Assembly: GCA_964650485.1 (NCBI GenBank)
Contig: CAZYTX010000019.1
Location: 1 to 63,120, forward strand
Reading direction: 5' to 3'
Length of the DNA: 63,120 nucleotides
DNA from: CAZYTX01 sp964650485
GTDB lineage: Bacteria > RBG-13-61-14 > DATKZS01
The notes under the pieces were generated by a model. It worked only from the letters and a program-made list of their open reading frames with translations. It ran no database searches and was not told the origin of the DNA. Positions 50,947 to 60,125 of the stretch are shown here, piece after piece. Each line of letters starts with the position of its first letter. Position 1 is the first letter of the stretch. The position numbers and the translations under genes are program-made.

Positions 50947-53648
50947 CAGTGGGCCTCCGCCCAGGTGCGGGCAGAGCTTACGTCAACCACCAGGGGCACC
51001 CGGAGCTCGGCCGCGGACTCCATCTCTTCCCTCACCAGCCCGGAGAGCTCCTCGACCTCGGAGGCGGGGGCCTCGAACACCAGCTCGTCGTGCACCTGCA
51101 TGGTCATGCGCGAGCGCATGTCCCTCTCCATGATCTTCCTGTCAATGCTTATCATGGCGACTTTTATGATGTCCGCGGCCGAGCCCTGGAGGGGAGCGTT
51201 CACCGCCTCCCGCTCTGCCGCGGCCCGGGCGATGCTGTTCGCGGAGTTGATCTCGGGCATGGTGAGCCTCCTATCCATGATGGTGCGCACGCACCCCTTT
51301 TCCCTGGCCTCTTTGATGACCTCGTCAATGTAGGCCCGCACCCCGGGGTACCTTGCAAAGTATGCGTCAATGTAGCGCTGCGCCTCGGTCCTCCCTATGC
51401 CAAGCTGCTGCGAGAGCCCGTGGGCGCTCATGCCGTAGAGTATGCCGAAGTTTATCACCTTTGCCCGCCGCCGCTGGTCCGGGGTCACCTCGCCCGCGGC
51501 CGCGGCAAGCACCTCGGCCGCGGTGCGGGCGTGGATGTCCTCGCCATTCTCGAAGGAGCGGATAAGCGCGGGCTCCTCAGAGAAGTGGGCCATGAGCCTG
51601 AGCTCGATCTGGGAGTAGTCCGCGGAGAGTATCTTATTCTCGCCTTCGCCAATGAAGGCCTGCCTGATCAGCCTGCCCTCGCCCGAGCGCACCGGTATGT
51701 TCTGCAGGTTGGGCTCGGATGACGAGAGCCTGCCGGTGCTGGTCACGGTCTGGTTGTAGCTGGTGTGTATCCTGCCGGTGCGGGGATGCACCAGCTTTGC
51801 CAAGGCGTCGGTGTAGGTGCTCTTCAGCTTGGACACCCGCCTGTACTCCAGCACCAGCCCGGCTATCTCGTGCTCTGCTGCCAGCTTTAAAAGCACCTCC
51901 TCCCCGGTCGAGTACCCGGTCTTTATTTTCTTCAGCTTTGGCAGGCCCATCTTCTCGAAGAGCACATTGGATAGCTGCTTGGGAGAGTCCAGGTTGAACT
52001 CCTCGCCGGCTGCCTCCCACACCTTGTTTTTTATCCTCTCCATGTCCTCGCTGAACTTCTTTGAGAGGCGGCGGAGCTCATCCGCGTCCACCTTTACGCC
52101 TGTCATCTCCATCCTTGCCAGCACCGGCGCCAGGGGCATCTCCACATTGTAAAGCAGCTCCTCCATGCCGAGCCCGGAGAGCATGGGCGAGAAGTATTCC
52201 TTGAGCCGCAAGGTCACGTCCGCGTCCTCGCACGAGTAGTGCATGGCCTGCTCCACCGGCACGTGGGCAAAGGGTATCTGGGACTTCCCCTTGCCGCATA
52301 TGTCCTCGTATGAGACCATCCTGTGGCCCAGGTACTCGAAGGCGATGTCCGTTAAGTTGTGGGTCCTCCTGCGGGGGTTTAAAAGGTAGCTTGCGATCAG
52401 GGTGTCGAACCCCATGCCGACCATGGTAATGCCCGCTCTCGACAGCACGATGAAGTCGTACTTCAGGTGCTGGCCGATCTTTTCTATCCCGGGGTCCTGG
52501 AGCGCGGGCGCGACGGCCTCCCGCACCTTTTCCCAGGGGAGCTGGCTCTGCGAGCCAATGCCAATGTGGGCCACGGGCACGTACGCTGCCTCTCCCGGCG
52601 CCACAGCCATGCTAATCCCCACCAGGTCGGCCTGCATGGGGGCAAGGGACGTGGTCTCGGTGTCCACTGCCATGCGGCCTTTTTGCTTTGCTTTTTTGAT
52701 GAAGTCCTCGAGCTCTTTTCCATCGGTAATCAGCCGGTAGCCCCTGGCCGAGAGCTTGGCCTCTTGTTGTCCGAACTCGGTGAGCAGCCTGTTGAACTCG
52801 AGCTCCTTGAAAAGCCCGGTGAGCGCCCGCGAGTCGGGTTCCCCGGGCAGGAAGTCCTCCCACTCGAACTCCACGTCCAGGTCGCTGTGCAGGGTGACCA
52901 GGTCCATGGAGAGCCTTGCCTGGTCAGCATAGATACTCAAGTTCTCGCCCACCTTGCCTTTTATCTTGTCCGCGCTTGCAAGCACCCGTTCCAGGGAACC
53001 GTACTCCTGGACCAGCTTGCGCGCGGTCTTCTCGCCCACCTTGGGCACGCCGGGCACGTTGTCCGAGGAGTCGCCCATGAGCCCGAGCATGTCCCTTACC
53101 TGCTCAGGTTCGACCCCGAAGCGCTCTTTCACCCCCTCGATGTCGTAGCGCACGTCCTTCAAGGTGTCCAGCATTGTGACCTTATCGCTTACGAGCTGGA
53201 ACAGGTCCTTGTCACCGGACACCACCACGGTCTCGATGCCCTGGGACTCGGCCTTCTTTGTGATGTGTGCTATGAGGTCGTCGGCCTCGTAGCCGGGCAA
53301 AGTGAGCCCGGGCAGGGAAAAGCCCTCCACGATCTTCTGGATGTAGCCGAGCTGCACGCCCAGGTCCTCGGGCGTCTCCGCCCGGTTTGCCTTGTAGAGC
53401 TCGTACTTTTCGTGCCGGAAGGTCTTGCCCTTGGGGTCCCATATCACTGCCAGGTGTGTGGGCCGCTCCTCCCGGAGGAGCTTCAAGATCATGTTGGTGA
53501 ACACGTAAGCCGCGCCCGTGGGCAGGCCCTTGGAGGTGGCCAGCCCCTGCCGCAGGGTGGCGTGGTAGGCCCGGAAGGCGTAGGAGGACGCGTCCACCAG
53601 GTAGAGGCGCATGGGCTTTTCGCCCGCGTTCTTGTCTTTTGCATCCAT
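50946..53648 (-). CDS. polA: DNA polymerase I
   Basis: PolA (900 residues) carries out gap filling and primer removal. The 5'-3' exonuclease domain is at the N-terminus (residues 10-290; LYLVDASSYAFRAYHA), then the 3'-5' proofreading domain with intact DTETTSL, LKYDFI and SCEDADVTL motifs, then the polymerase with motif A DYSQIELRLM, motif B RRAKVINFGILYGM and motif C MQVHDELVFEAP. The ATG at 53648 is preferred to an upstream one that adds 21 unrelated residues. Confidence 0.97.
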   Translation of the reverse strand: MDAKDKNAGEKPMRLYLVDASSYAFRAYHATLRQGLATSKGLPTGAAYVFTNMILKLLREERPTHLAVIWDPKGKTFRHEKYELYKANRAETPEDLGVQLGYIQKIVEGFSLPGLTLPGYEADDLIAHITKKAESQGIETVVVSGDKDLFQLVSDKVTMLDTLKDVRYDIEGVKERFGVEPEQVRDMLGLMGDSSDNVPGVPKVGEKTARKLVQEYGSLERVLASADKIKGKVGENLSIYADQARLSMDLVTLHSDLDVEFEWEDFLPGEPDSRALTGLFKELEFNRLLTEFGQQEAKLSARGYRLITDGKELEDFIKKAKQKGRMAVDTETTSLAPMQADLVGISMAVAPGEAAYVPVAHIGIGSQSQLPWEKVREAVAPALQDPGIEKIGQHLKYDFIVLSRAGITMVGMGFDTLIASYLLNPRRRTHNLTDIAFEYLGHRMVSYEDICGKGKSQIPFAHVPVEQAMHYSCEDADVTLRLKEYFSPMLSGLGMEELLYNVEMPLAPVLARMEMTGVKVDADELRRLSKKFSEDMERIKNKVWEAAGEEFNLDSPKQLSNVLFEKMGLPKLKKIKTGYSTGEEVLLKLAAEHEIAGLVLEYRRVSKLKSTYTDALAKLVHPRTGRIHTSYNQTVTSTGRLSSSEPNLQNIPVRSGEGRLIRQAFIGEGENKILSADYSQIELRLMAHFSEEPALIRSFENGEDIHARTAAEVLAAAAGEVTPDQRRRAKVINFGILYGMSAHGLSQQLGIGRTEAQRYIDAYFARYPGVRAYIDEVIKEAREKGCVRTIMDRRLTMPEINSANSIARAAAEREAVNAPLQGSAADIIKVAMISIDRKIMERDMRSRMTMQVHDELVFEAPASEVEELSGLVREEMESAAELRVPLVVDVSSARTWAEAH

Positions 53649-53752
53649 AAGTATTTCCCGGCACCGGTGTTTACAGGCCTTGGATAATATATTATAACTT
53701 GCCTGACACACCTAAACGAACCAGGTCCTAGAAGAGTTCGAGGAGGGAGGAG

Positions 53753-55705
53753 ATGGGCGAAAGTATAGGCAAGGGCGGTAAAGGCAGGCTTTTGTGCGTT
53801 GCGATTTTCCTGTTCCTGGTTTCGGCCGCGGCCGGCTGCGGCCAGGTTGACCCGGTGAGCCTTCTCAGCAGGTTCAAGGGCAGGAGCGCGGAGCGTGCGG
53901 TCAAGGCCGCCAGTAAGATCATCGGTATCCGCTACGGCGACCACCGTGTCAAGGTGACAAGGAACATCATGGTGCCCATGCGGGACGGCCTCAAGCTGGC
54001 CACTGACGTGTACATGCCGATGCCCGAGGGCCGGTACCCCGCTATAACCTGCCGCCTGCCGTACGAGAAGAAGAAGTGGGCGGCCATAGGCTACATCATA
54101 GCCAGCAACGGTTACGTGTTCGTGATCCAGGACACCCGCTCCTCGGGCGAGAGCGAGGGCGACAACTTCATACCCGTGGTCTCGGACCACTCGGACGGTC
54201 ACGACATGATCGAGTGGATAAAGGACCAGGACTTCTACAACGGGAAGATCGGGGCCTGGGGCGCGAGCTTTTTGGGCCGCACCCAGCTCCTGGTGTCCGA
54301 CTCCCCGGACATGACCTGCATATACCCGGCCTACACCTCGACCGACTTCTCGGCCTCCCACCGGGGCGGGGCCATGATGCACGAGGCGGTGGTGACCTGG
54401 GCCGCGCGCACCGGTCACCACGCGGGCAGGATCGAGGGCAAGTCCAGGAAAGAGGTCGAGCGCATGGTGGACGAGCGGATCATGTCCACCGGCTTTTACA
54501 ACGCGCCCATCGAGGAGTCCAAGCTGATCCTGCCCGGGGACCTTGTTGGCAAGTCGCTTCCGGGCATGCTGGAGGTCATGTCAGTGAAGCACGGCGAGAC
54601 TCTGACCTGGACCGGGCCGCACTACTCCGAGGACATGCTCGAAAAGCTCCGCGACATGCTCATAACACCCGGCATACCCGAGGCCACCATGGGTTTTTCC
54701 GACCCGCTGGACCGCTTCCGGGAGATGAGGCCTCCTGCGCTTATCGTAAGCGGGTGGTACGACGTGCACCTGGCCTCGGCTTTGAAGGAGTTCGAGAACA
54801 TCAGGGAGTACGCAACCGGCGCTGCAAGGGATCACTCGCGCATAGTGGTGGGGCCCTGGGCGCACGTGATGCCCGGCAGGCACGACGCTCCCAGGGGAGG
54901 CGAGAACGGTGGCCAGAGCTTTACCGCTTTCCGCTCGCTCTTCATCTTCCCCTGGTGGGACTACTGGCTGAAAGGCATTGAGAGCGGGTTCATGAAAAAG
55001 CCGGCCGTGAAGATCTACGTGATGGGCAGGAACTACTGGCGCTGGGAGCATGAGTGGCCGCTTGCCCGCACCAAGTGGACGAAGCTCTTTCTGCACTCGG
55101 GAGGGGCGGCAAACTCGGTGCACGGAGACGGGCGCGTGTCCTTTGTCGCTCCGGGGGACGAGCCCGCGGACGAGTTCGATTACGACCCCCTTGACCCGGT
55201 TCCCACCCGGGGAGGGTGCAAGCTGCTGGCCCCGTCGGGGTCGCTTTTGCAGAACGACGTGGAGGAGCGGGAGGATGTACTGGTCTTCACCTCGGAGGCG
55301 CTGGATAAGGACCTGGAGGTCACCGGCCCCCTTGAGGCGGTGATATATGCATCGAGCTCGGCCAAGGACACGGACTTCACTGCCAAGCTGGTGGACGTGT
55401 ACCCGAACGGTGACGCGGTGCTGATAAACGACGGTATCATCAGGGCCCGGTTCAGGGACGACCTGTTGAACCCCAGCCTGATCGAGCCGGGCAAGGTATA
55501 CGCCTATCATATAGACATGTGGGCCACCAGTAACGTCTTCCTTGCCGGGCACCGCATCAGGGTGGAGGTAAGCTCGTCCGACTTCCCCAGATACGACAGG
55601 AACGCAAACCTTGCCGGAGAGCAGGGCGAGCCCGCAGTTGCGCACCAGACCATCTACCACGACGCGGACCGCCCCTCGCACCTCGTGCTGCCCGTGATAC
55701 CATAG
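53753..55705 (+). CDS. CocE/NonD family hydrolase, lipoprotein
   Basis: This 650-residue protein has an N-terminal signal with lipobox SAAAGC near residue 31 and an alpha/beta hydrolase domain of the X-prolyl dipeptidase/CocE type: MVPMRDGLKLATDVYMP, IQDTRSSGESEG, the nucleophile Ser in GAWGASFLGR near 181, an Asp in VSGWYDVHLA near 340 and His in VGPWAHVMPG near 370, with a C-terminal jelly-roll domain (DPVPTRGG...). It probably cleaves esters or amides. Divergent from polA. Confidence 0.87.
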   Translation: MGESIGKGGKGRLLCVAIFLFLVSAAAGCGQVDPVSLLSRFKGRSAERAVKAASKIIGIRYGDHRVKVTRNIMVPMRDGLKLATDVYMPMPEGRYPAITCRLPYEKKKWAAIGYIIASNGYVFVIQDTRSSGESEGDNFIPVVSDHSDGHDMIEWIKDQDFYNGKIGAWGASFLGRTQLLVSDSPDMTCIYPAYTSTDFSASHRGGAMMHEAVVTWAARTGHHAGRIEGKSRKEVERMVDERIMSTGFYNAPIEESKLILPGDLVGKSLPGMLEVMSVKHGETLTWTGPHYSEDMLEKLRDMLITPGIPEATMGFSDPLDRFREMRPPALIVSGWYDVHLASALKEFENIREYATGAARDHSRIVVGPWAHVMPGRHDAPRGGENGGQSFTAFRSLFIFPWWDYWLKGIESGFMKKPAVKIYVMGRNYWRWEHEWPLARTKWTKLFLHSGGAANSVHGDGRVSFVAPGDEPADEFDYDPLDPVPTRGGCKLLAPSGSLLQNDVEEREDVLVFTSEALDKDLEVTGPLEAVIYASSSAKDTDFTAKLVDVYPNGDAVLINDGIIRARFRDDLLNPSLIEPGKVYAYHIDMWATSNVFLAGHRIRVEVSSSDFPRYDRNANLAGEQGEPAVAHQTIYHDADRPSHLVLPVIP

Positions 55706-55731
55706 TAGCAGTATCAACAAAGGGGATAGAG

Positions 55732-56541
55732 ATGGACATCAAGAGGAGGGATTTTATAAAGGGCGCGGCTGCGGTTGCCGCGACCTCTTCCGCGGGGCTC
55801 GGTTGCGAGGCCGAGTCATCCCAGAGCAGGCCCCACCGGTGGATCAACCAGGACAAATGCATCGGGTGCGGCAGGTGCGTGCCCCTTTGCCCCATGGGGG
55901 CCATCAGCCTTTCCGAGAAGTCTTCCATAGACCCGGACGAGTGCGCCGAGTGCGGGGTGTGCTGGCGCTCGGGCGTATGCCCGGTCGAGGCCATAACCCC
56001 GGGGGAGCTCGAATGGCCAAGGGTTTTACGGGAGGTGTTCTCAAACCCACTTGCCGAGCACGAGGCCACCGGGGTGGCTGGCCGCGGCACCGAGGGTATC
56101 AAGACCAACGACGTGACCGGGCGCTACAAGCGGGGATACATGGGGGTGTTCGTGGAGCTTGGAAGGCCGGTGCTGGGGGCGCGGCTTTACGACGTGGAGA
56201 AGGTGCTAAAGAAGTTCAGGGCGCACGGTTACAAGGTGGTGGATGACAACCCTATAGCCGGGCTGGTGGCTGACAGTAGCACGGGAGCGCTCGAGGAGGA
56301 GGTCCTTTATGAGAAGGTGATCTCGGCGCTGGTGGAGTTCATCCTGCCGGAGGGGGCAGCGGATGAGCTCATGAGTATCATGGCCGAACTCGAGGCTTTG
56401 GTTGAGACGGTGATGAACCTGAGCGTGGCCCTTCCTGCAAGGCCGGACGGGTCGTCGCCGCTCTACGAGCTGTTCGGAAAAGACGTGTGGAGCCTTGCAA
56501 ACGGCAAGGTGAACATAGGTATTGCCGAGGACATCGGGTGA
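55732..56541 (+). CDS. Tat-exported 4Fe-4S ferredoxin-type protein
   Basis: This 269-residue protein has an N-terminal twin-arginine signal (KRRDFIKGAAAVAA) and then a dicluster ferredoxin module at residues 40-90: CIGCGRCVPLCP and CAECGVCWRSGVCP, the latter with a longer last spacing than usual. The C-terminal 170 residues (RGTEGIKTNDVTG, GVFVELGRPVLGARLYDVEKV, GKVNIGIAEDIG) form a conserved-looking domain of unknown function. It may carry electrons or sense redox state outside the membrane. It lies 39 bases before an unknown Cys-containing protein. Confidence 0.85.
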   Translation: MDIKRRDFIKGAAAVAATSSAGLGCEAESSQSRPHRWINQDKCIGCGRCVPLCPMGAISLSEKSSIDPDECAECGVCWRSGVCPVEAITPGELEWPRVLREVFSNPLAEHEATGVAGRGTEGIKTNDVTGRYKRGYMGVFVELGRPVLGARLYDVEKVLKKFRAHGYKVVDDNPIAGLVADSSTGALEEEVLYEKVISALVEFILPEGAADELMSIMAELEALVETVMNLSVALPARPDGSSPLYELFGKDVWSLANGKVNIGIAEDIG

Positions 56542-56580
56542 TGAAGCGGGCGATGGAGCTTGTGAAAAGGAGAGCATAGG

Positions 56581-57291
56581 ATGTCGCATACTTCACAGAG
56601 GCGCGGGCTGGACCCTGAGCAGCCCGGCAGAGAAGTGATAGTGCTGGCCATGGTTCCTTCGAAGTACAAGGACAAGCACGGCATGGGCGCGGCCATGAGC
56701 GAGCTTGCGGAAAAGATGCTCGAGCACCGGCCGCATAACTGGCTTTCCAGGAACTTCACGGACATCAGGGTCCCGGACCTGGGCCCTTTGCAGGGGCCGG
56801 TGGCATGGATGCACAAGCACTGGCCCGAGCGCACCGAGCGTCTTCTCATGCACGCGGTCGGCAGGCTCTCGAGCGTGGTGACCGCGGTTTACACGGACCC
56901 GGAACGGGCGGCGAGCCTGATAAAAGACTTGAAAGGCAAGTGGCTGGAGAGGAACAGGGAGGAGGGCCTGCCCATATCCATAGTCCTGTCCGGGCTCTTC
57001 AGTGACGCCCGTCAGTGCTGCCGGGAGACCGGGACCAGGGAGCACACCTATCTTCACAGCCTGGGCTTTTTCGGCAGGGTGTCGGAGCTGCCCGGGGACA
57101 AGGAGCTCGAGATCATCACCATGTGCGGGCACGGGCTGGTGGCGCCGAGCAGGGTGCGCCACTTGATTGGCCTTGTAAAAGAGGGAAGCATCACTCCCGG
57201 GGAGGCCGCGGAAGAAGTGGCCAGGCCCTGCGTGTGCGGGATCGTTAACAAGGAAAGAGCGGAAGGGGTGTTCAGGGACCTGACAGGATAA
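56581..57291 (+). CDS. Unknown protein, partner of the Tat ferredoxin
   Basis: This 236-residue soluble protein has no recognised family. Visible features are VIVLAMVPSKYKDKHGMGAAMSELAEKML near the start, cysteines in RQCCRETG and MCGHG, and a C-terminal RPCVCGIVNKERAEGVF with a CxC motif. The cysteine and histidine placement suggests metal binding. No signal peptide or membrane helix is present. Since its gene follows the ferredoxin gene and is co-oriented, the two may form a redox or metallocluster pair, which is an inference. Confidence 0.75.
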   Translation: MSHTSQRRGLDPEQPGREVIVLAMVPSKYKDKHGMGAAMSELAEKMLEHRPHNWLSRNFTDIRVPDLGPLQGPVAWMHKHWPERTERLLMHAVGRLSSVVTAVYTDPERAASLIKDLKGKWLERNREEGLPISIVLSGLFSDARQCCRETGTREHTYLHSLGFFGRVSELPGDKELEIITMCGHGLVAPSRVRHLIGLVKEGSITPGEAAEEVARPCVCGIVNKERAEGVFRDLTG

Positions 57292-57357
57292 AAGGTGCTG
57301 CCAGGCCCCCTGGCTTTAGGGGAAAGGTTTGGGTGCACGGGGATATCTCTTTTTATA

Positions 57358-57567
57358 TTATGCAGCGTGGTCGGCAAGGATCATCTCCGGAGAGGAGATC
57401 ATGTATACGTTCTTGCCCGACTGCTTGAGTATGTCACCCATCATCACCGTGACCAGTGCTGTCTTGGCCTCGTCCGAGATCGGCATGAAGTTGATCTCCT
57501 GGTAAAGCACTTCCACAAGGTCACCTATTGTGCTTATCGCCTCCCGGTTACTTCGTGTGTCTTTCAT
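57358..57567 (-). CDS. Small protein of unknown function
   Basis: This 69-residue acidic to neutral helical protein starts at the ATG at 57567 behind a strong AGGAGG; the longer frame to 57606 has no ribosome binding site of its own. It contains a coil-like N-terminus (SNREAISTIGDLVEVLYQEI) and two short helices. I do not recognise a family. It stands alone between convergent and divergent neighbours. Confidence 0.65.
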   Translation of the reverse strand: MKDTRSNREAISTIGDLVEVLYQEINFMPISDEAKTALVTVMMGDILKQSGKNVYMISSPEMILADHAA

Positions 57568-57832
57568 TTGCCCATCCTCCTGTGAACTTATTAAAGCAAG
57601 CTGCATGCCAGAAATGGAATAAAAATAGAAAAACTCAAAAAAGCTTTCTTTTCAAAAACTTAAGACACTCTATTGAATCAAGGTTCACAACCTGAACCCC
57701 GCTATGAGTAATAATTTTATGCACATGTGCTCAAGATGGCGTCTATAATATGGAAATCCTTAGTAAAAACGGGCTTCCATTACTGGGAAGTAATTGTCTA
57801 TTTTATTAAAAATCCCCGGATGGAGAACAAAA

Positions 57833-57852
57833 TTGACAACAGATGTTGTCAA
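57833..57852. promoter_or_regulatory. Perfect 8+8 inverted repeat TTGACAAC-AGAT-GTTGTCAA upstream of DUF1287
   Basis: The palindrome straddles an ATG at 57843 that starts the longest DUF1287 frame. TTGACA within it could also act as a -35 box with TTGTAA at 57856-57861. It looks like a repressor operator, which favours a later translation start for the gene. Confidence 0.45.
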
Positions 57853-58550
57853 ATCTTGTAACCTTGTTTAGCAACTGTTGCCATAGAGGAGCTCGTGAAG
57901 AAATACAAATAATTGTTTTTAAAGCGCTTATTGCATTTGCCTGCGTCTTTCTGGTCTTTTTTACAGGTTTTTCCAGCGCAAAGGGAAAAGAGTTAGCCAC
58001 ATCGGAACGCGCTGGAGATGACTTTTTCACGGCGCTTTGCAAGGCCGCACTTTCGCGGACCCGACACCGGGTAATATATGATCCGAGCTACGTTGCCATT
58101 GATTATCCAGGTGGAGACGTCCCTGATGACCGGGGTGTATGCACCGACGTTGTTGTCCGGTCCTATCGAGCAGTTGGCATTGACCTTCAGAAGGAAGTTC
58201 ACGAGGACATGAAAACCAGCTTCTCCTCTTACCCGCGCTTATGGGGCATGACCGGCCCTGATCCCAATATAGACCATCGGCGGGTCCCCAACCTGATGAG
58301 GTTTTTCAAGAGGAAGGGAAGCGCCCTGCCCGTCACAAAAGACCCCGGTGATTACTGCCCCGGCGACATCGTGGCCTGGGACCTGGGAGAAGGTGTCAGG
58401 CATATTGGCATACTGGTGCACAGGATGTCCCGGGACGGCGAGCGTCCCCTGGTGGTGCATAACATCGGCCGGGGCCCCCGCCTGGAGGACGCGCTCTTTG
58501 ACTGGAAGATAATAGGGCACTTTCGCTACGGGGCCGGAGAAGGAGAGTGA
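57843..58550 (+). CDS. DUF1287 family exported protein
   Basis: This 235-residue protein of DUF1287 has the recognisable VIYDPSYVAIDYPGGDVPDDRGVCTDVVVRSYRAVGIDLQ core with a Cys-Thr-Asp-Val motif, the DHRRVPNL element and GDIVAWDLGEGVRHIGILV, the fold of NlpC/P60-like cysteine hydrolases. The N-terminus contains a signal-like hydrophobic stretch near residues 25-42. The first ATG lies in a palindrome. In another frame, GTG at 57895 reads V-K-K-Y-K before a stop, and a one-base gain would make a typical MKKYK-type signal, so a frameshift or a non-standard start is possible. Confidence 0.8.
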   Translation: MLSNLVTLFSNCCHRGAREEIQIIVFKALIAFACVFLVFFTGFSSAKGKELATSERAGDDFFTALCKAALSRTRHRVIYDPSYVAIDYPGGDVPDDRGVCTDVVVRSYRAVGIDLQKEVHEDMKTSFSSYPRLWGMTGPDPNIDHRRVPNLMRFFKRKGSALPVTKDPGDYCPGDIVAWDLGEGVRHIGILVHRMSRDGERPLVVHNIGRGPRLEDALFDWKIIGHFRYGAGEGE

Positions 58551-59591
58551 TCAGCGCTCCTGTTCCGGGATGCGCTTTCCTCCAGTGATCCTGCATGCTT
58601 CGAGCATCGCTGCTATTCCCGCTTTTGCGTCGTTTTCGACCCACCACTCCGGGTTTTGGGGGTTGAATATCCAGAAGAGGTCATCGCAGTCACATGCCTT
58701 TTTGTTGAGCCTCTTCTTTCCGATCTCTATATCGGTTGCAATGGCCCCGTACTCTGCGTACAGCCAGTCCTCCATCTCGCCGGTGTAGCAGTCGAACACC
58801 CTGGTCTGGAGCCTGGGATACTTTTTGTGCGGCTGGTGCTTCTTGTATGCCTTGCACATCTTCTTGTGCCGCTTCATGCATGCCCGGCCGGGGCAATGAG
58901 CCGGGAACATGACCGCTGCGTACGAGTGCCAGGAGATAGCCCCCACTATCTCGGGGTGCTCCTGGAAAAACCTGTCCACGGCCCTGGTCTCAGGCTCGGA
59001 AAGGGGGGCCGGCCCCCGGTAGTGCACTGACTCCGGGTCCGGCGACCCGGCCTTGTCAATGGGCAGTGTGAACCTGCCGGGCATGGGGAAGTTGCGGTTC
59101 AGGTCAACGCTGTTGGCGTTCTTTCGGCACAAGCCCCAGTCCTCGGTGTAGGGGTGGTCCCACGTGGTCTGGTAACCGTCCGGGTTCAGGCAGGGTGCGA
59201 TAAAGAAGTCCATGCTCTGCATGGCCTCGGTAACAATCGGGTCCTTGCCGTCCTCCAGAACCAGCATCCGGGCAATGGCCATGGCCATCCGGTTGCCGAT
59301 CCACTCGTTGCCGTGGATGTTGGCGCCGATAAAGGCCGCGGGCTTGTCATCTTCACCCCGCCGGTGGACGTACATCACAAGCAGCGGCCTGCCCTGGACG
59401 CTTTTTCCGAACTCCGACACCTCGACCCGGTCCGGGTGCTCCGCGGCCAGGTCATACACCTCCTGCTGTCTCTGCTGCGGAGAGGGGTAAGGGGACAGGG
59501 GGTTCTTGTCCGCTACCTCTTGCGCTGAAGATACCAGGGGGCTTAAAAACAGGAGCACAAGCAGGAGCTGGACACTTTTTGCAAACCTCAT
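58551..59591 (-). CDS. M14 family zinc carboxypeptidase, exported
   Basis: This 346-residue protein has a Sec signal peptide (RFAKSVQLLLVLLFLSPLVSSA). The zinc ligand motif is GANIHGNEWIGNRM (HxxE), the substrate Asn-Arg block is CRKNANSVDLNRNFP, the third zinc ligand His is in ISWHSYAAVMFP, and the catalytic Glu is in ATDIEIGKK near residue 300. The ATG at 59591 is used since GGGGAG precedes it. It probably trims peptidoglycan stems or dietary peptides. It lies 34 bases after ssb on the same strand. Confidence 0.9.
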   Translation of the reverse strand: MRFAKSVQLLLVLLFLSPLVSSAQEVADKNPLSPYPSPQQRQQEVYDLAAEHPDRVEVSEFGKSVQGRPLLVMYVHRRGEDDKPAAFIGANIHGNEWIGNRMAMAIARMLVLEDGKDPIVTEAMQSMDFFIAPCLNPDGYQTTWDHPYTEDWGLCRKNANSVDLNRNFPMPGRFTLPIDKAGSPDPESVHYRGPAPLSEPETRAVDRFFQEHPEIVGAISWHSYAAVMFPAHCPGRACMKRHKKMCKAYKKHQPHKKYPRLQTRVFDCYTGEMEDWLYAEYGAIATDIEIGKKRLNKKACDCDDLFWIFNPQNPEWWVENDAKAGIAAMLEACRITGGKRIPEQER

Positions 59592-59625
59592 AGCGTCTCC
59601 CCGGTCAAGCCCCGGTGTCATGGCG

Positions 59626-60033
59626 CTAAAAGGGAACGTCATCGTCCTGGGAAGGGGGCGGCTCTTCGTAGGAGGGCTCTTCATCCTGCTGGCCCCCGCC
59701 TTTTGCGTCGAGCATGATGATGTCCCGGGCCACGATCTCGGTGGTGAACCTCCTCTGCCCGTCCTTCTCCCACTCGCGCGTCTGAAGTCTGCCCTCCGCG
59801 TAGATCCTGCTGCCCTTGTTCAGGTACTGGCCGGCTATCTCGGCCAGCTTGCCGAAAAGCACCACCCGGTGCCACTCGGTCTTCTCCTGCTGGTCGCCCT
59901 CCTTGTCCTTCCAGCGCTCGCTGGTGGCAACGTTGAGGTTCGCAACCGGCTGGCCTGACGGAAGGTAGCGCACCTCCGGGTCCCTGCCCAGGTTCCCGAT
60001 TATGATCGCCTTGTTCAAGCTCCTGTTAGCCAT
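59626..60033 (-). CDS. ssb: Single-stranded DNA-binding protein
   Basis: SSB (135 residues) has an OB fold: SLNKAIIIGNLGRDPEVRYLPSGQPVANLNVAT, SRIYAEGRLQTREW and VARDIIMLDAKGG. The acidic C-terminal tip DDDVPF, which binds partner proteins, is present. The gene leads a two-gene unit with the M14 carboxypeptidase, an unusual but not meaningful pairing. Confidence 0.97.
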   Translation of the reverse strand: MANRSLNKAIIIGNLGRDPEVRYLPSGQPVANLNVATSERWKDKEGDQQEKTEWHRVVLFGKLAEIAGQYLNKGSRIYAEGRLQTREWEKDGQRRFTTEIVARDIIMLDAKGGGQQDEEPSYEEPPPSQDDDVPF

Positions 60034-60125
60034 TTCACACCTCCTGGCCTATACCGTGCCCGGCCGCAGACTAGAATTATCTTTCGCATTGAATCTATCA
60101 CGCCATCTGCGATAATAGCAAGTGG

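Noticed and set aside
57300..57314. GCCAGG-CCC-CCTGGC hairpin as a terminator after the 56581-57291 gene
   Set aside because: The stem is good but no T-run follows; it could fold, but termination is not supported.
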